From NCBI GenBank assembly GCA_020746995.1, contig JAGPXD010000001.1, forward strand, positions 4,340,001 through 4,404,000: a DNA stretch of 64,000 bases, written 5' to 3'. The notes beneath the pieces were generated by a model that worked only from the letters and a program-made list of their open reading frames with translations, did no database searches and was not told where the DNA came from. Both the position numbers and the translations under genes were made by a program. The DNA comes from Plectosphaerella cucumerina. Taxonomy: Eukaryota; Ascomycota; Sordariomycetes; Glomerellales; Plectosphaerellaceae. Of the stretch, positions 33,714 through 44,820 are shown one piece after another; positions within the stretch are counted from its first letter, which is position 1, and each line of letters starts with the position of its first letter.

Positions 33714-34742
33714 GTCTTACAGTTCAAGTTGCGAGGATTCAACGGGATCTGGGGGAGGTGACGCTTCCCGCTGAAGAGAGAACGCAAAGGAAAAGGCAAG
33801 GCTACGGATGTGTAGCATGCCCTAGCGAACAGAGCTGACAGTGTTCTCGTCATCCTCGAACATACGTCCTGTTTCCCAGTTCCGCTGAGAACTAGTATCT
33901 TGTTAGCAACGTAGGTCGGGACGTCAACTCTCTGGTCTCGGCAGCGCCACATGGTTGAATACCGCCATATCCTCGATTTGGGATGACTCAATACTGGCCG
34001 TCGCGGAGTCCGCTGTCTTGAAGATGGATAGAATAGTACCCGCCGGGTCGATCACCGCCTTCGCCTCTCTGGTTTGACACAGACATGGCCCATCTATTAC
34101 TAGCTGGAGGTAGTAGACGAAGCAATGAATCTCTAGCAGTGCACCGTGTGCCATTTGGTCTCAGGGTCCTGACTGTTGTCACAAGCCACTGCCACTGTAC
34201 TAGTAGGCAGCAACCCCGCCGTGGGGCAAGGAGTCCGGGTCCAGCCGCCCGCACGGGTTCAGTGTTGCGGGTGCTGCTGGCGGGGCGTCACTTCCTTCTC
34301 CGGGTCATGCTCCCCCGTCACTGGACACACCACTGGGCGACCAACCTCCAGGCTCACCCGCTGCACGCGCACCACCATCAGTCAGCCGCCCGGTTTGTTT
34401 GCCTGCCTGCCCGGTCACGAAACATCACCGCCAGACACAATCGCCGCCATTCTACGGACCTCCATCCACCTCGCCTCAGTTCCCTCCTCGACCGCACGGC
34501 TGCAATCAACCCCGCCAGAACCCATCACTTGGTTCCCCCGCCGGTCGATCGTCTAGACTGCCCGCCGCCCGAGATCCCTACCCCACCACGGTACCCTTGT
34601 CGGTCCCAGATAGACCTATTCGTACCTCACCCATCGACATCACAGCTCAAGGACGACAGCCCAGTCACTCTCAGTTCACCCTCTTTTTGGATACAATCAC
34701 CACCTTCGCCTCCTGTGACGGTCTCCCGTCCCGCCGCCCAGC
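33714..34742. other. Tandem intergenic region upstream of the SGNH hydrolase
   Basis: About 1 kb. The second half is CA/CT-rich (34400-34740) and is probably promoter and leader of the next gene. No coding signal was recognised. Confidence 0.45.
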
Positions 34743-35653
34743 ATGCCGGGCCCCAAGAAACCCCTCCGCATCCTCTGCTTCGGAGACTCGCTCACCTCAG
34801 GGTATTACGGCATGGGTACGGGCTGCCGGCCATACTCCATCACCTTTGAGGAGAAGCTCTCATCTGCCTTTCCCGACCGCGATGTCAAGGTCACAGAGAA
34901 CGGCATGCCCGGCGACGTGGTTTCATTTAAGGCATTTAACCAGCGGCTGGACGAAGAGTGTATGTGCCGGTCATCAGTCCCCCTCCTGTTACTGTCACTG
35001 ACTTCGCCACCAGTGAGGAGGACGGCAGTCCCATATGACTGGGTTATCATCCTCGGCGGCACAAAGTGAGCCACGTCCTTTCCCTGCAGGTGCACCACGG
35101 GTGACTGATTCTGATAGTGACCTTGCCTACGGCGTCGCCACGGAGACCATCTGCGACGCCCTCGAGACCGCTTACACACTTGCTCTCAAGGGCGACCGCA
35201 AGGTCTTGGCGCTCACGGTCCCGGAGACGCACGGCACCAAGGCCGCGCTGAAAGCCAGGCGTGGCGAGATCAACGACTTCATCATGAAGTACGACAGCCC
35301 TAATTTGTGAGTCTCACTCCCCTTCTCACTGTTGCTCCAAGGCCGCTGACCCTCGCTTCAGCTACGCATTCGACCTCCACGCGGCAATACCATATGCCGC
35401 CCTAAGCGAGGAGCGCAGGAAGCAGTACTGGGACGACGGCGTCCATCTAACGTCGGACGGCTACGACTGGATGGGCAATCATATCGGCGCAGCCCTCATC
35501 AAGTTCATGATTCAGAACGTCGGTGCCACGGACCGGAGATCGCGACGTATGCTGCGGTACGCCCAGGATGAGCTGATGTTCGAGGAGGAGGACGGTAACC
35601 CCAACCGCATCGACGAGGGGTATGTGATAGTTCGGTTCAAGGACTTGGATTAA
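34743..35653 (+). CDS. SGNH (GDSL-type) hydrolase, intracellular
   Basis: Exons 34743-34959, 35014-35065, 35118-35306 and 35362-35653 give 249 residues; all four junctions keep frame, with donors GTATGT, GTGAGC and GTGAGT. All catalytic blocks are present: block I CFGDSLTSGYY (nucleophile S16), block II glycine in ENGMPGD, block III GGTND (N90, assembled across the intron at 35066-35117), and block V DDGVHLTSDGY (D178, H181). There is no signal peptide or membrane segment, so it is probably cytosolic. Family members cleave ester bonds in lipids or acylated small molecules; the substrate cannot be assigned. The C-terminal ~65 residues (MIQNVGATDRRSRRM onward) extend beyond the core. Confidence 0.9.
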
Positions 35654-35884
35654 CGGTTTGCTTGCTTGCATCGGCGCAATGGGGTGGGATGCCAGGGAGG
35701 GATATTGTTAAGTCGTGTTTGTCTCTAGAATTTATTTTCGCCGTCTAATACACGGCCAGGCGATGCCGCGCTGATGCTGTCCATGCCCATGTGCCCCGCC
35801 TTACCGCCGGAACGCCGATGAAAGAGTAATTCTAACCAAGTACGCCGCGTATGTCATCGTGATGCCGTGCTGCCAGATGTTGTA

Positions 35885-37224
35885 TCATGCTGTGAGATGT
35901 AGTTCCACAAACTCCTGCAACCCGAGTTAGTTCTGAGGGACAGTAGGTGAAAACGGAGTGTGGTGCTCACCGGAAACTCCTTCTGCAGAGCGTTGGTGAC
36001 GTGATCCAACTCCTCAGACACGCTCTGAATGTTGGCATCCCACTGGCGGATTTCCTTGCCGACGACAATCTCGGCACGACCACTGCCCTTCTCGCCAGAG
36101 GCCTCGCCGCGCTCGAACCAGATGAGACGGTCAAGCTGGTCGATTCTGCCGACCAGGCGACCCTGCTCAATCATGCGGGCGGTGGTCTCCTCGGCCTTGT
36201 CGGCGTCGAGGCCGAGCAGCACGCCGAGGGCATCGATGCCGATGTTGGCGTAGAGCTTGGAGGCGCCGAGCAGGTTGTGCTCGACAACAGCCTTGGCCAG
36301 GACGGTGGAGCCGTCAGCGGTGGTGGCCAGCTGATGCGGCTGCAGGCCCTGGGCGAACTTGTCGACCTCGTCCTGGGCCAGCAGGCGGTCGAGGTAGATC
36401 TTCTCGAGGATTCCAAACTCTTCGAGGCCGGCGGAGCGCTCGTCCTTGTACAGGCGGCCGAGGGTGCGGCTGCGCAGGGGCCCGGCGGGGGCAAGGATGG
36501 CGCACTTAATGGCCATGGCCAGAGTATGCAGGCGCTCCTCCTCTGCGATGGCGGGACTGAGGCTGATCTCGTGGTAGCGGGCCGATGCGCCGAGGAAGTC
36601 GCGGTTGGAGTCGAGGATGCGGGCCTGGCAGAGGCGGAAGTGGAGGTTGAGGTCGCGGGCGTCGGCGGGGCGCTCGCGCTCGGTGACATCGTACATGATG
36701 TTCTTGAGCTTGTTGACGTACGTCTCTGCTGCGGTGGTGTCGTCGACCTCGAGGTAGTTACGCGCGATGCGGACCCAGACGCGAGCGCGGTCGGCGTCGG
36801 TGACCTTGCGCTGGGAAGAGTCGAGGGGGGTTTCGGCAAGGCACTTTGCGGCCTCGAGGAACTCGTCATCGTTCTCATGGGCGGCGGCGATCTTATCGCG
36901 GATCTCGGCGGCCTGGTCGAGATAGGACGACGACGTCTGCTGGGCCGTGAAGGTGGCGAGCCAGTGGTAGCCGACCGTCTTGGTGAGGTCGTTGTTGCCG
37001 AAGTCGTGGACGGTCAGGATGAGCTTATCCAACAGGTTGCGCGTGGCCACGATTCCGGGGGATAATTCGAAGAGGGTGTCGGTCAGGGCCATGATGTCGT
37101 CGGCTACCGTGTCGGGCGTGGAGAGCGTCTTGATGTTGGCTAGGATGGCCTCGAGGGCGGCGGGTTTGTCGTTTGCTGCCGCAATGCCGGCCAGCTGCTC
37201 GGCCACCTTTTGTGAGGGCGCCAT
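35885..37224 (-). CDS. CSN4: COP9 signalosome subunit 4
   Basis: Exons 37224-35971 and 35914-35885 give 427 residues; the 56-nt intron (GTGAGC/TTGCAG, phase 0) leaves a last exon of ten codons including the stop (EFVELHLTA). The frame is open upstream, but the earlier in-frame codon is TTG, so MAPSQKV is the start. The N-terminal two-thirds is a helical repeat region (DKLILTVHDFGNNDLTK, VWVRIARNYLEVDDTTAAE, FRLCQARILDSNRDFLGAS). It is followed by the PCI winged-helix region (DGSTVLAKAVVEHNLLGAS to RLVGRIDQLDRLIWF) and a C-terminal helix for the CSN helical bundle. CSN4 is a scaffold of the CSN, the deneddylase that removes Nedd8 from cullins; in ascomycetes it is linked to development and light response. 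It is divergent from the DJ-1/PfpI gene (498 bp). Confidence 0.94.
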
Positions 37225-37722
37225 CTCGGAGGAGATTGGGGTGCCTCGAAGTTCGGTGGACTTGTCTGTCTCCAATGCAGGCGGTCTTGGGGTCGGAAAG
37301 CGTTGAAGTTGGGTGGTGATGGGCGACGTGAATTGTAGAAGTTGTCACGGTTGAGTTCGATGTGGGGTAGCAACCTACAGCTTGAGCTTCCGCAGGCGGG
37401 ATGCAGTACGGCGCACTACTGACACTGAGCTCCCCGCAATCCAAGGGCCGGCCTCTGACGGGATCACGTCAACATATCCTTCCATTCATAATGGATCCAT
37501 GACTGAGCATGTACAAGTACGAGAAAAAAGACCCTGGCTTTTGAATCGAAGCAACGCCGGCATCGGCTTGAGACCTTACCCTAGTTCGAGAATGGAAGCT
37601 TCAAGCTGTCCTGCGGGGTTCTCGCCCACGCCTTTATCACGGCAACACCAGAGCTCAATATATAACATCTTGAGTTAATTGCAAACCAATCTCACACGCT
37701 CATTTCTTCACCCGTAATCATC
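37225..37722. promoter_or_regulatory. Divergent promoter between CSN4 and the DJ-1/PfpI gene
   Basis: 498 bp between two start codons on opposite strands. No specific factor site is claimed. Confidence 0.4.
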
Positions 37723-38415
37723 ATGACTGCCCAAACACCTTCGCAGGACGCCCTGCCGTCCCGCTTCGGCATGATCCTTTTCCCCGGCTTCCAGCCTCTC
37801 GATGTCTTCGGCCCTCTCGGCATCTTCAACATCTTCTCGCGAAACCAGAAGATCAGCCTCGCCATCATCGCCGCCACCCTCGACCCGGTGTCAACGTCAA
37901 CCGACCCCAGTGCCGCATTCCAACAGTCCGTCGTGCCGACGCACACCTTCGCCTCACCCCCAGACGACCTGGAGGTCCTCTTCGTCCCCGGCGGCATGGG
38001 CACGCGGGCCCCAGAGTCGGAGCTCGCCGAGATGTTCGCCTACATCCGAAACGCATACCCGCGGTTGAGGTACATCATTTCCATCTGCACTGGTGCCGGG
38101 CTCATCGCACGAGCCGGCGTGCTTGACGGCCGCCGGGCGACGACGAACAAACTGGCATGGGCTCAGACGGTTGCTCATGGGCCGAAGACGTACTGGGTTG
38201 CTAAGGCACGCTGGGTGGTCGACGGCAACGTCTACAGCTCGAGCGGTGTGACAGCGGGCATCGACGCCACGTTGGCTTGGATCGGTGCCGTCTATGGCGA
38301 GGAGACTGCGAAGAACTTGGCTGTCGGTATCGAGCACAATAGGGTGGAAGACCCAGCTGACGATCCCTTCGCGACGTATTACGGCGTCAAGGACGTACCG
38401 CCGGTGCAGGAGTAA
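37723..38415 (+). CDS. DJ-1/PfpI superfamily protein (class I glutamine amidotransferase-like fold)
   Basis: A single exon of 230 residues beginning MTAQTPSQDALPSRFGMIL. It has the DJ-1/PfpI fold: strand FGMILFPGFQPLDVFGPLGIF, VLFVPGGMGTR, and the nucleophile elbow IISICTGAGLIARAGVLDG with C122. After this come RRATTNKLAW and VYSSSGVTAGIDATLAWI, a layout shared with isonitrile hydratase-like and putative transcription-regulator-like members rather than with human DJ-1. No signal peptide is present. Possible roles include glyoxalase or isonitrile hydratase chemistry or stress response; the sequence does not decide between them. Confidence 0.88.
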   Translation: MTAQTPSQDALPSRFGMILFPGFQPLDVFGPLGIFNIFSRNQKISLAIIAATLDPVSTSTDPSAAFQQSVVPTHTFASPPDDLEVLFVPGGMGTRAPESELAEMFAYIRNAYPRLRYIISICTGAGLIARAGVLDGRRATTNKLAWAQTVAHGPKTYWVAKARWVVDGNVYSSSGVTAGIDATLAWIGAVYGEETAKNLAVGIEHNRVEDPADDPFATYYGVKDVPPVQE

Positions 38416-38649
38416 GCCAGTCACATAATGCACGTATTGTAGCTAGATACCACCCGCTTGAAGCATTGTGTTGAGAAGAATCGCGCCCGGATCTGTTGCA
38501 CAGGGTATCTCGTCCCTCTATCATACAGTACATGCGTGGTATTCGTACACAAAGACGCCAGTCTCTCACCCGTCAGGCCACCATGGGCCGAGAATGACGG
38601 CAGCGTCCCACACAGGCCCCTGTCCCCAAAAGGCCAGGCCGTTCCGAAC

Positions 38650-39420
38650 TCAGTGCTGCAAAACCACGGGCTTTCCCCTCTCCCAGTTGTGCAGGCTATC
38701 CCAGATGTTGACCCAGTACCGCAGCTTGACGGCCTCTCTCTTCGCCAGCTCAATATCGTCGCCGGCAAAAGCGCCCTCGAGAACCTCCTCGCTAGCGCTG
38801 ATGCGCGCATCGTTCTCGCGACGCAGCTCGTCCAGGTCGTGCTCCTCAACGGCCTCTTCGATGGCCTCGCGCGCCTCGAGGACGGTCATGAGCAGGGTCG
38901 GGTCCTCGACCTTGAGGGTCTCGTCGTTGGCCACGTCGACGCCGCGCAGCCAGAGGAGGTACTGGGCGCGCAGCAGCGGGTTCGAGAGAGTCTTGTACGC
39001 CTCGTTGATGCGGGACGAGGTCGCCTCGGCGCGGGCCTTGAGCTCGGCCGGGTGCATGTCGGGGTGCGCCTTTGCCTGGAGCTGGAGGAACTCGCGGCGG
39101 AGGGCACGCGTGTCGACGGGGAAGTGGCCTTTGGGGGGAGGGCCGTCGGGCAGCGTCTGGGGGAAGAAGTCGTAGTGCGTCTGCGGCACCTTCGGGGACG
39201 ACGCCTGCGACGATGCCGAGGTGTCCGGTCCACTACTGGACATCCATCGGGTCTGTTTTGTCGCGGAGGCGGCGGTGGTCGCCCTGGAGAGCGTTCGCGA
39301 TGCTGGCGCGGGAGTGCTGGACAGGGCGCGCGAGGCACATGGCACCGGTCGGGAGAGAGGTGACGACGAGGGGCGGCATCGCACGCACAAGCGTGCGGAC
39401 GGCGAGAGGGAAGCCCGCAT
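38650..39420 (-). CDS. JAC1: Mitochondrial J-protein co-chaperone Jac1 (HscB/Hsc20 family)
   Basis: A single exon of 256 residues. The first ~75 residues are Ser/Arg/Ala-rich and almost free of acidic residues, consistent with a mitochondrial presequence. The J domain starts at THYDFFPQTLP and carries the HPD tripeptide at 119-121 (KAHPDMHP), followed by SSRINEAYKTLSNPLLRAQYLLWLRG, a hallmark of the HscB group. The C-terminal domain (PTLLMTVLEAREAIEEA ... AKREAVKLRYWVNIWDSLHNW) is the three-helix module that binds the Isu scaffold. Jac1 delivers Isu-bound Fe-S clusters to the Hsp70 Ssq1/Ssc1. It is divergent from the cytochrome b2-like gene, 774 bp between starts. Confidence 0.94.
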   Translation of the reverse strand: MRASLSPSARLCVRCRPSSSPLSRPVPCASRALSSTPAPASRTLSRATTAASATKQTRWMSSSGPDTSASSQASSPKVPQTHYDFFPQTLPDGPPPKGHFPVDTRALRREFLQLQAKAHPDMHPAELKARAEATSSRINEAYKTLSNPLLRAQYLLWLRGVDVANDETLKVEDPTLLMTVLEAREAIEEAVEEHDLDELRRENDARISASEEVLEGAFAGDDIELAKREAVKLRYWVNIWDSLHNWERGKPVVLQH

Positions 39421-40194
39421 GGTCTGGGAGGAGAGGGAGGGAGAGGCTGGAGTTCAGTCCGACAGGGTGGAAGACGGCACTGCAGAATGCTCAGTCTGTG
39501 GTTAGAGCAGGGGCAAGCTTGGCTGAGGCTTGTAGGGCGGGGCAGCTGCGCAAGGTGAGGCTGAACGATCTTGTTAAGGTACGGGGTGGTAAGGCGCGAC
39601 AGTCAGACAGACGTGGGACGAGTATGGAGGGTCTGAGGGCCTGGATGCTCGGTGTGAATTGTCGAGATTCCACGAGCACTTTTTTTGCCTGGCGTCCCCG
39701 GGAACATCCATGACGTGGACCAGACGGGGACCAGTGCGCTGGGCCAGGTCGGCTTCGGTCTGAATTGCCGCCTCAAGCCGACGACCTTGGTACGTCCGAG
39801 CCGGCAATTTGAACCCCGACCCCTCCGACGTCGGCAGACCCGGCCTCTCAAATTGGCAAGAATCCCCGCAACCCAACGTACCCCCGCGTGCGCATCGAAC
39901 CCCCACCTAGACCCCCCTCCGCGCCAGTGACAAAAGCGAGCGATGGGACTCGTTGATGCTGGTTTCGCGACCCACGTTGCTAACTGCGAATGGAGAGGGA
40001 CGCAGATGGCCATTCAACATCTCTCCCCGGCCGGGGGGCGGGATCTGACGGGATAATTGCCCCCGAGGGCCCCAACCCGTCGTCGCAGATGTCGGTGTTT
40101 TATTCTTGGCTTGGGGATTTTGGTGAAGTCTCCCTTTCCTCACTCGATCCAATCCGCCTGTCCCTCCACGCGCGAGCTCTCACAATTTTACACA
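39421..40194. promoter_or_regulatory. Divergent promoter between JAC1 and the cytochrome b2-like gene
   Basis: 774 bp between opposite starts. The segment 39780-39930 is C-rich. No tRNA or small gene could be confirmed. Confidence 0.4.
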
Positions 40195-41949
40195 ATGGCG
40201 AAGGTATTCGAAGCAGATGAGGGTAAGTCGCTGTGTCACCACCCCCTCACCCACTCTCCAAGCATGTGGATGGCGTGATGCCTCGACCACCAGCTGACCG
40301 TGCTCTGTTGGCGAACAGTGGCCAAGCACAACACCCGCGAGAGCTGCTGGGTCGTGCTGTACGGCAACGTCTACGACGTGACCGACTTCCTCTCGGAACA
40401 CCCCGGCGGCGCAAAGATCATCCTCAAGCTGGCCGGAAAGGATGCCACCGAGGAGTACGACCCCGTCCACCCGCCCGGCACGCTTGAGGAGAATCTCAAG
40501 CCCGAGGCCAAGCTGGGCAGCATCAACCCCGAATCATTGGCTCGGTCCGAGGCCAAGGCGGCCGCCAGCGCCTCGGTGCAGGCCGCCGACGAGGGCGCGC
40601 CTGTGAGGCTGGAGACGCTGCTCAACATTGACGATATTGAGCAGGCCGCTACCAAGCGCATCTCCAAGAAGGCCCACGCCTACTACTTCTCCGCCGGCGA
40701 CGACCTGTTCAGCAAGAGCTTCAACAACCAGGTGTACCGGAAGATCCTGTTGCGGCCCCGCGTCTTCGTCGACTGCACGGCCTGCGACCCGAGCACCACC
40801 ATTCTCGGCCACAAGGTCGACCTGCCCATCTTCGTGGCCCCGGCCGCCATGGCCCGCCTGGCCCACCCCGACGGCGAGCGCGGCATCGCAAAGGCCGCCG
40901 CCCGCTTCGGCGCCATGCAGTGCGTGTCTAACAACGCGTCCATGACGCCCGAGCAGATCGTCGAGGGCGCCGCCCCGGGCCAGGTCTTCGGCTGGCAGCT
41001 TTACGTCCAGAACGAGCGCAAGAAGAGCGAGGCCATGCTGCGGCGCATCCACGCCATGCCCGACCAATACAAGTACATCTGCCTGACCCTCGACGCCCCC
41101 GTGCCGGGCAAGCGCGAGCTCGACGAGCGGCAGCAGTTCGAGGGCGCCTTCACGGTCGAGTCCGAGTCCAACTCAAAGGACACGTCCGAGACGCGGCCCG
41201 GTGGCGGCGGTGTGGGCCAGCAGCTCTTCTTCGGCACGGCGGCTGACCTGACATGGAAGACGACACTGCCGTGGCTGGCCAAGCACACGCACCTGCCCAT
41301 CGTGCTCAAGGGCCTGCAGACGCACGAGGATGCCTACCTTGCCGCGCAGCACGCGCCCCAGGTCAAGGCCATCATCCTGTCGAACCACGGTGGTCGCGCC
41401 CTCGATACGGCGCCACCGGCTGTTCACACCCTGCTCGAGATCCGCAAGTACTGCCCCGAGGTCTTCAGCAAGATCGAGGTGTGGGTCGACGGCGGCATCA
41501 AGCGCGGCACCGACGTTGTCAAGGCCCTGTGCCTGGGAGCCACGGCCGTTGGTGTTGGGCGCGCTGCGCTGTTCGGTCTTGGTGCTGGCGGTCAGCAGGG
41601 TGTGGAGAGGGTGTTTGAGAGTAAGTCGCCCCCGGCGTGTTGCGAGAGTTTTTCAGCGTCGACAATGCTCTTCGGTGACAAAAGTACTGATGTTCTTCCT
41701 TCCTGCAGTTCTCAAGGCCGAGACGGAGACCTGTATGCGCCTGCTTGGCGCCAAGACGGTGGCCGACCTGGGTCCGAGATTTGTGAGTTGCACCCTGAAT
41801 CGCACTCAGCACAAGACTGCTACCATGGACCAAGAGCTGACACAAGCGCGTGCGCCTTCCAGATCAACTCTCGGGCGGTCGAACACGACATTTACGACGG
41901 CGAGTCGGGCCTCGACAAGCAGGGTCTGTGGACAAAGGCGAAGCTCTGA
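40195..41949 (+). CDS. CYB2: Cytochrome b2-like FMN-dependent 2-hydroxyacid (L-lactate) dehydrogenase, no presequence, C-terminal AKL
   Basis: Exons 40195-40222, 40319-41620, 41709-41782 and 41863-41949 give 496 residues; junction phases 1, 1 and 0 all hold. The first exon has only nine codons plus one base (MAKVFEADE). The cytochrome b5 domain begins at once (KHNTRESCWVVLYGNVYDV), with heme ligands H37 (SEHPGG) and H60 (YDPVHPPG). The FMN alpha-hydroxyacid dehydrogenase barrel follows, from VYRKILLRPRVF, with the catalytic His at about 366 in LSNHGGRALD and VWVDGGIKRGTDVVKAL near the phosphate site. Yeast Cyb2 is an intermembrane-space enzyme with a long presequence. This protein has none, and it ends in AKL, a PTS1-type tripeptide. 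It may therefore be cytosolic or peroxisomal, and substrates other than lactate are possible. Confidence 0.93.
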
Positions 41950-44820
41950 TCGAGGTACCGTCACGAGACGGGTTTGGGAGGAGGCGCGGGGTCGCCGCAG
42001 GGACAGGGGACCGAAGGAGACGATTGTTTGTCACTATACCTACCTACCTGGGAGGCGTCCTGAGCGCTGGAAAATGGAAGCCAGTCACATCTCGACCCGT
42101 CATCATGACATCTTGGCAACCGAGGGTGTCTCCGAGACCTGGGGATTCTCGCGCCATGTGAAGGTGCCAAGAGGTTGGATCTGGAGAAGGGTGCATTTGG
42201 TGGTTGGCCAGCAGGTCGGGCTTCTCCGCGCCTCAGCCCCTCGACCATCATCCCGTCCCATCCCGTCGCAGGGTAGGGCGAAGAGTGCTGCTGCAGGAAT
42301 CGGTATTTGTAGGCATCGTGCCTTCATCGACTTGTGCTGGGAGGGGCGGGCCGGCTCGGAGAGAGTTCAGGTTGGTAAGACGACGGCTCTGATGTCAAAA
42401 AGATTGAGGGGGCGAAGAGACGACATCAGTCCAGACTCCAGGCTCGCAAGGAATTGCCAGACGCGCGAGGCTAAGAATCTCGTCTGCCCGGAGGGAGGGT
42501 CGATGTGGTGGAGGGGTCGTGTGAGCTGAGACGAGGCCAATCAACATGGAGGTTTTTCAAGGGGAATTTGCTGCCCTGTCCAGGGCGCAGTACAGTGTCC
42601 CTGCCTTGGGCGGTGGAGCGTACCTGCACTTCCTGGCCGGGCCAGCCGAAGGACGTCGGATGGAAGCTACGGTGGACTTTTGGCGGGCAGCAAAAGCAAC
42701 GCACAGGTCCCCGCTCTTGCCCTGACCTGCTCAGCTTGGCCACCCGACCCTTCCACCGCCTGGGCAAGTTGGGCAACCCCTTTCCAGGTTGCCCCTCCCC
42801 CCGCAGGAAGCCCGCAGCGGGTGTGCGGCACAGGCGGTGGTTCCCCCCTTGCCCGCCTGTCATCCTCATTACGGGTCTCGCGGGAGACCTCCACTGTCCT
42901 CCAGATTCTACGGCCTGGGCTCCCCGCCAGTGGAGCAAGAGCACCCTTGAAGGCGGGGCGTCCTGCATTTTCTCCTCCTTCCCCGGCCGTCCACTTTCTT
43001 CCCGCTGCACTGAACCGAATGGAACCAACCTGGAACATCCAACGTCGGCCGGCGACCTGGCGCCTCCTTTCTGCTTCCATCCATCGCTCCGCGGGCCTCC
43101 CCCCCTTTCAGTGTTACCCCCTCCGAGAGTACGCGCCTCTCACATGTCAGTCGTTGTGTCTCCAACAAATGACTACGAAATTGCGGTCGACCAGGTCTCT
43201 CTCTCGCCCGTCGCCCCCAGTGGCTCAGCCGCCCGTACGAACTCGAAATCGGGGCGCATGGCGGGCCGTCCTTTACGCCCTCTGGATCAGCGACCAATCT
43301 CCGTGTCAGAAACGCCTTTCGAAGATCCCCCTACTGTCGTGCAGGCCGTGTTGGCTGCCAGATCGGAAGACGAGGACGCTCCCCTGCGTCTGCTGATTGG
43401 GTTCCCGGGCGACATGGCGCACGACCCGGACCCGAATACTCGCAGCCAACGGGCACCCGAGGACCTCTTTTGATCTGTGGACCTTCGATTCATCACTCGG
43501 CGTCTCTCACCGTCACCTCTCCCGGAGCTAACATGGCCCGAAAGTATAACTCAAGCTGCCTTTGGGGGGTGGCGTGGTGCCAATCGGCCATGTGTGCTGG
43601 CACGAGGTCTGGTCCAGAACAGAACCAACGCGCCACACAAAGGCAGACCGCCCGCCGCCAGCACAGTCCCTTGCGCTGCTCTCTGGCCCTGTCGAAGCTC
43701 TTAGGATGGGACGAAGCCGTCCTTGGAGAGGAGTCCACTGAGCGCCTCGCTTCCTTCCGACCTGGCTGCTGTGCTTGCTCACCTTACCCGCGTCTTCGAC
43801 CTCGAACAACGACTCTACCGGTATCTCTCGTGTTGGCAACTCTTTGGACGCACAAATCGACATCCCCGAGATGGATCATCCAGGAGGGTGTGGGAACTCC
43901 CGGCGAGGAGTTTTTCTGACATGTGCTCAACCATCCTGGCCAGAGATGCCGAGGGAAGGCGCCCAATAAGCCATCCCATCTGGGCTCGACGTCGACGAAG
44001 AGTTGGTCCTGTGGCCCAGGAAAGGCCAGGATCCTCCTCCCTTGGGCGCATCGTACACACCACCAAGGCGCCAACCCACCTGGGGCAGCCCACCCCCCCT
44101 GCACTGCTCGCAGGCAATAATGCGGGGGGCGGCTTGGAGATGGTGTCCAACACTCTCGGCCCCTCTCCCGATTTGGAAATCTGTCCCCGGATACGCCCTG
44201 TGAGTGGGTGGCAGTTGGCAACCGCCGATTCCCAATGCGAGCCTCTGACGGCTCAACGTCGCTCTGTTTGTGGGCGCTCGCCCGTCCCTACGACTCCTGT
44301 CCTTGTCGTCCTGCCCTTTGCTGCCCTGTCCTGGCCTGTCTCGTCCCCGTGCTGACCCGTCCCCGTCCTGATCTGCTGCTTGCTCCCGAAGCATGTGGTG
44401 GCGATCCAATTTCTCCTCGTCACGGAAACAGGTGGCCCACGGCATACAGACCTCGCCTCGCTTCAACCTGGCCACTCACTGACGGCCTCGCCTTCTCGTG
44501 ATCCTGGCCTCGCCTCGCCGCATGCCCGCGAATACCCCCATGCCCCAGTCCCAGTCCCCCTCCTCCTCCCCTGCTCCTTTCACCCTGCTCTGCTACCCCG
44601 GATTGCATCTCTTGTCCATGTGAATGTGTTCTTAAAGTCCCCGCGGTCCACTCTTATTCACTGCTGCCCCCCCTTCTCCCCCTGATTCTTCTCTCGGCTC
44701 CCTTCGTGTGTTCGTTCTTTCCACTCGTGCGACCCGTTACTTCTTGATACACGCCCACGGGTCCGCTCACTCACACAACACCATCTCAACCCAAAATCAG
44801 CCCGGCAACAACACCTCATC
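41950..44820. other. Long intergenic region upstream of the DUF3712 gene
   Basis: About 2.9 kb without a supported gene. A plus-strand frame at 43144-43473 (110 residues from ATG) is acidic towards its end, but its codon bias is only mildly coding-like. A CT-rich block at about 44661-44735 followed by a CA-rich stretch up to 44820 looks like core promoter and leader of the next gene. Confidence 0.45.

Noticed and set aside
35947..37065. Plus-strand frame of 372 codons
   Set aside because: Antisense image of the CSN4 coding region, with no domain of its own.
37225..37275. Longer CSN4 N-terminus beginning at 37275
   Set aside because: The codon there is TTG; the ATG at 37224 starts the conserved MAPSQKV region.
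39730..39910. Possible minus-strand tRNA, because of a GGGTTCAAATTG B-box-like string
   Set aside because: No matching T-stem pairs throughout, no A box at the right distance and no acceptor stem could be drawn.
42505..43143. N-terminal extension of the 110-codon frame at 43144
   Set aside because: Trp/Pro/Cys/Arg-rich sequence with no codon bias; reads like non-coding DNA that happens to lack stops.
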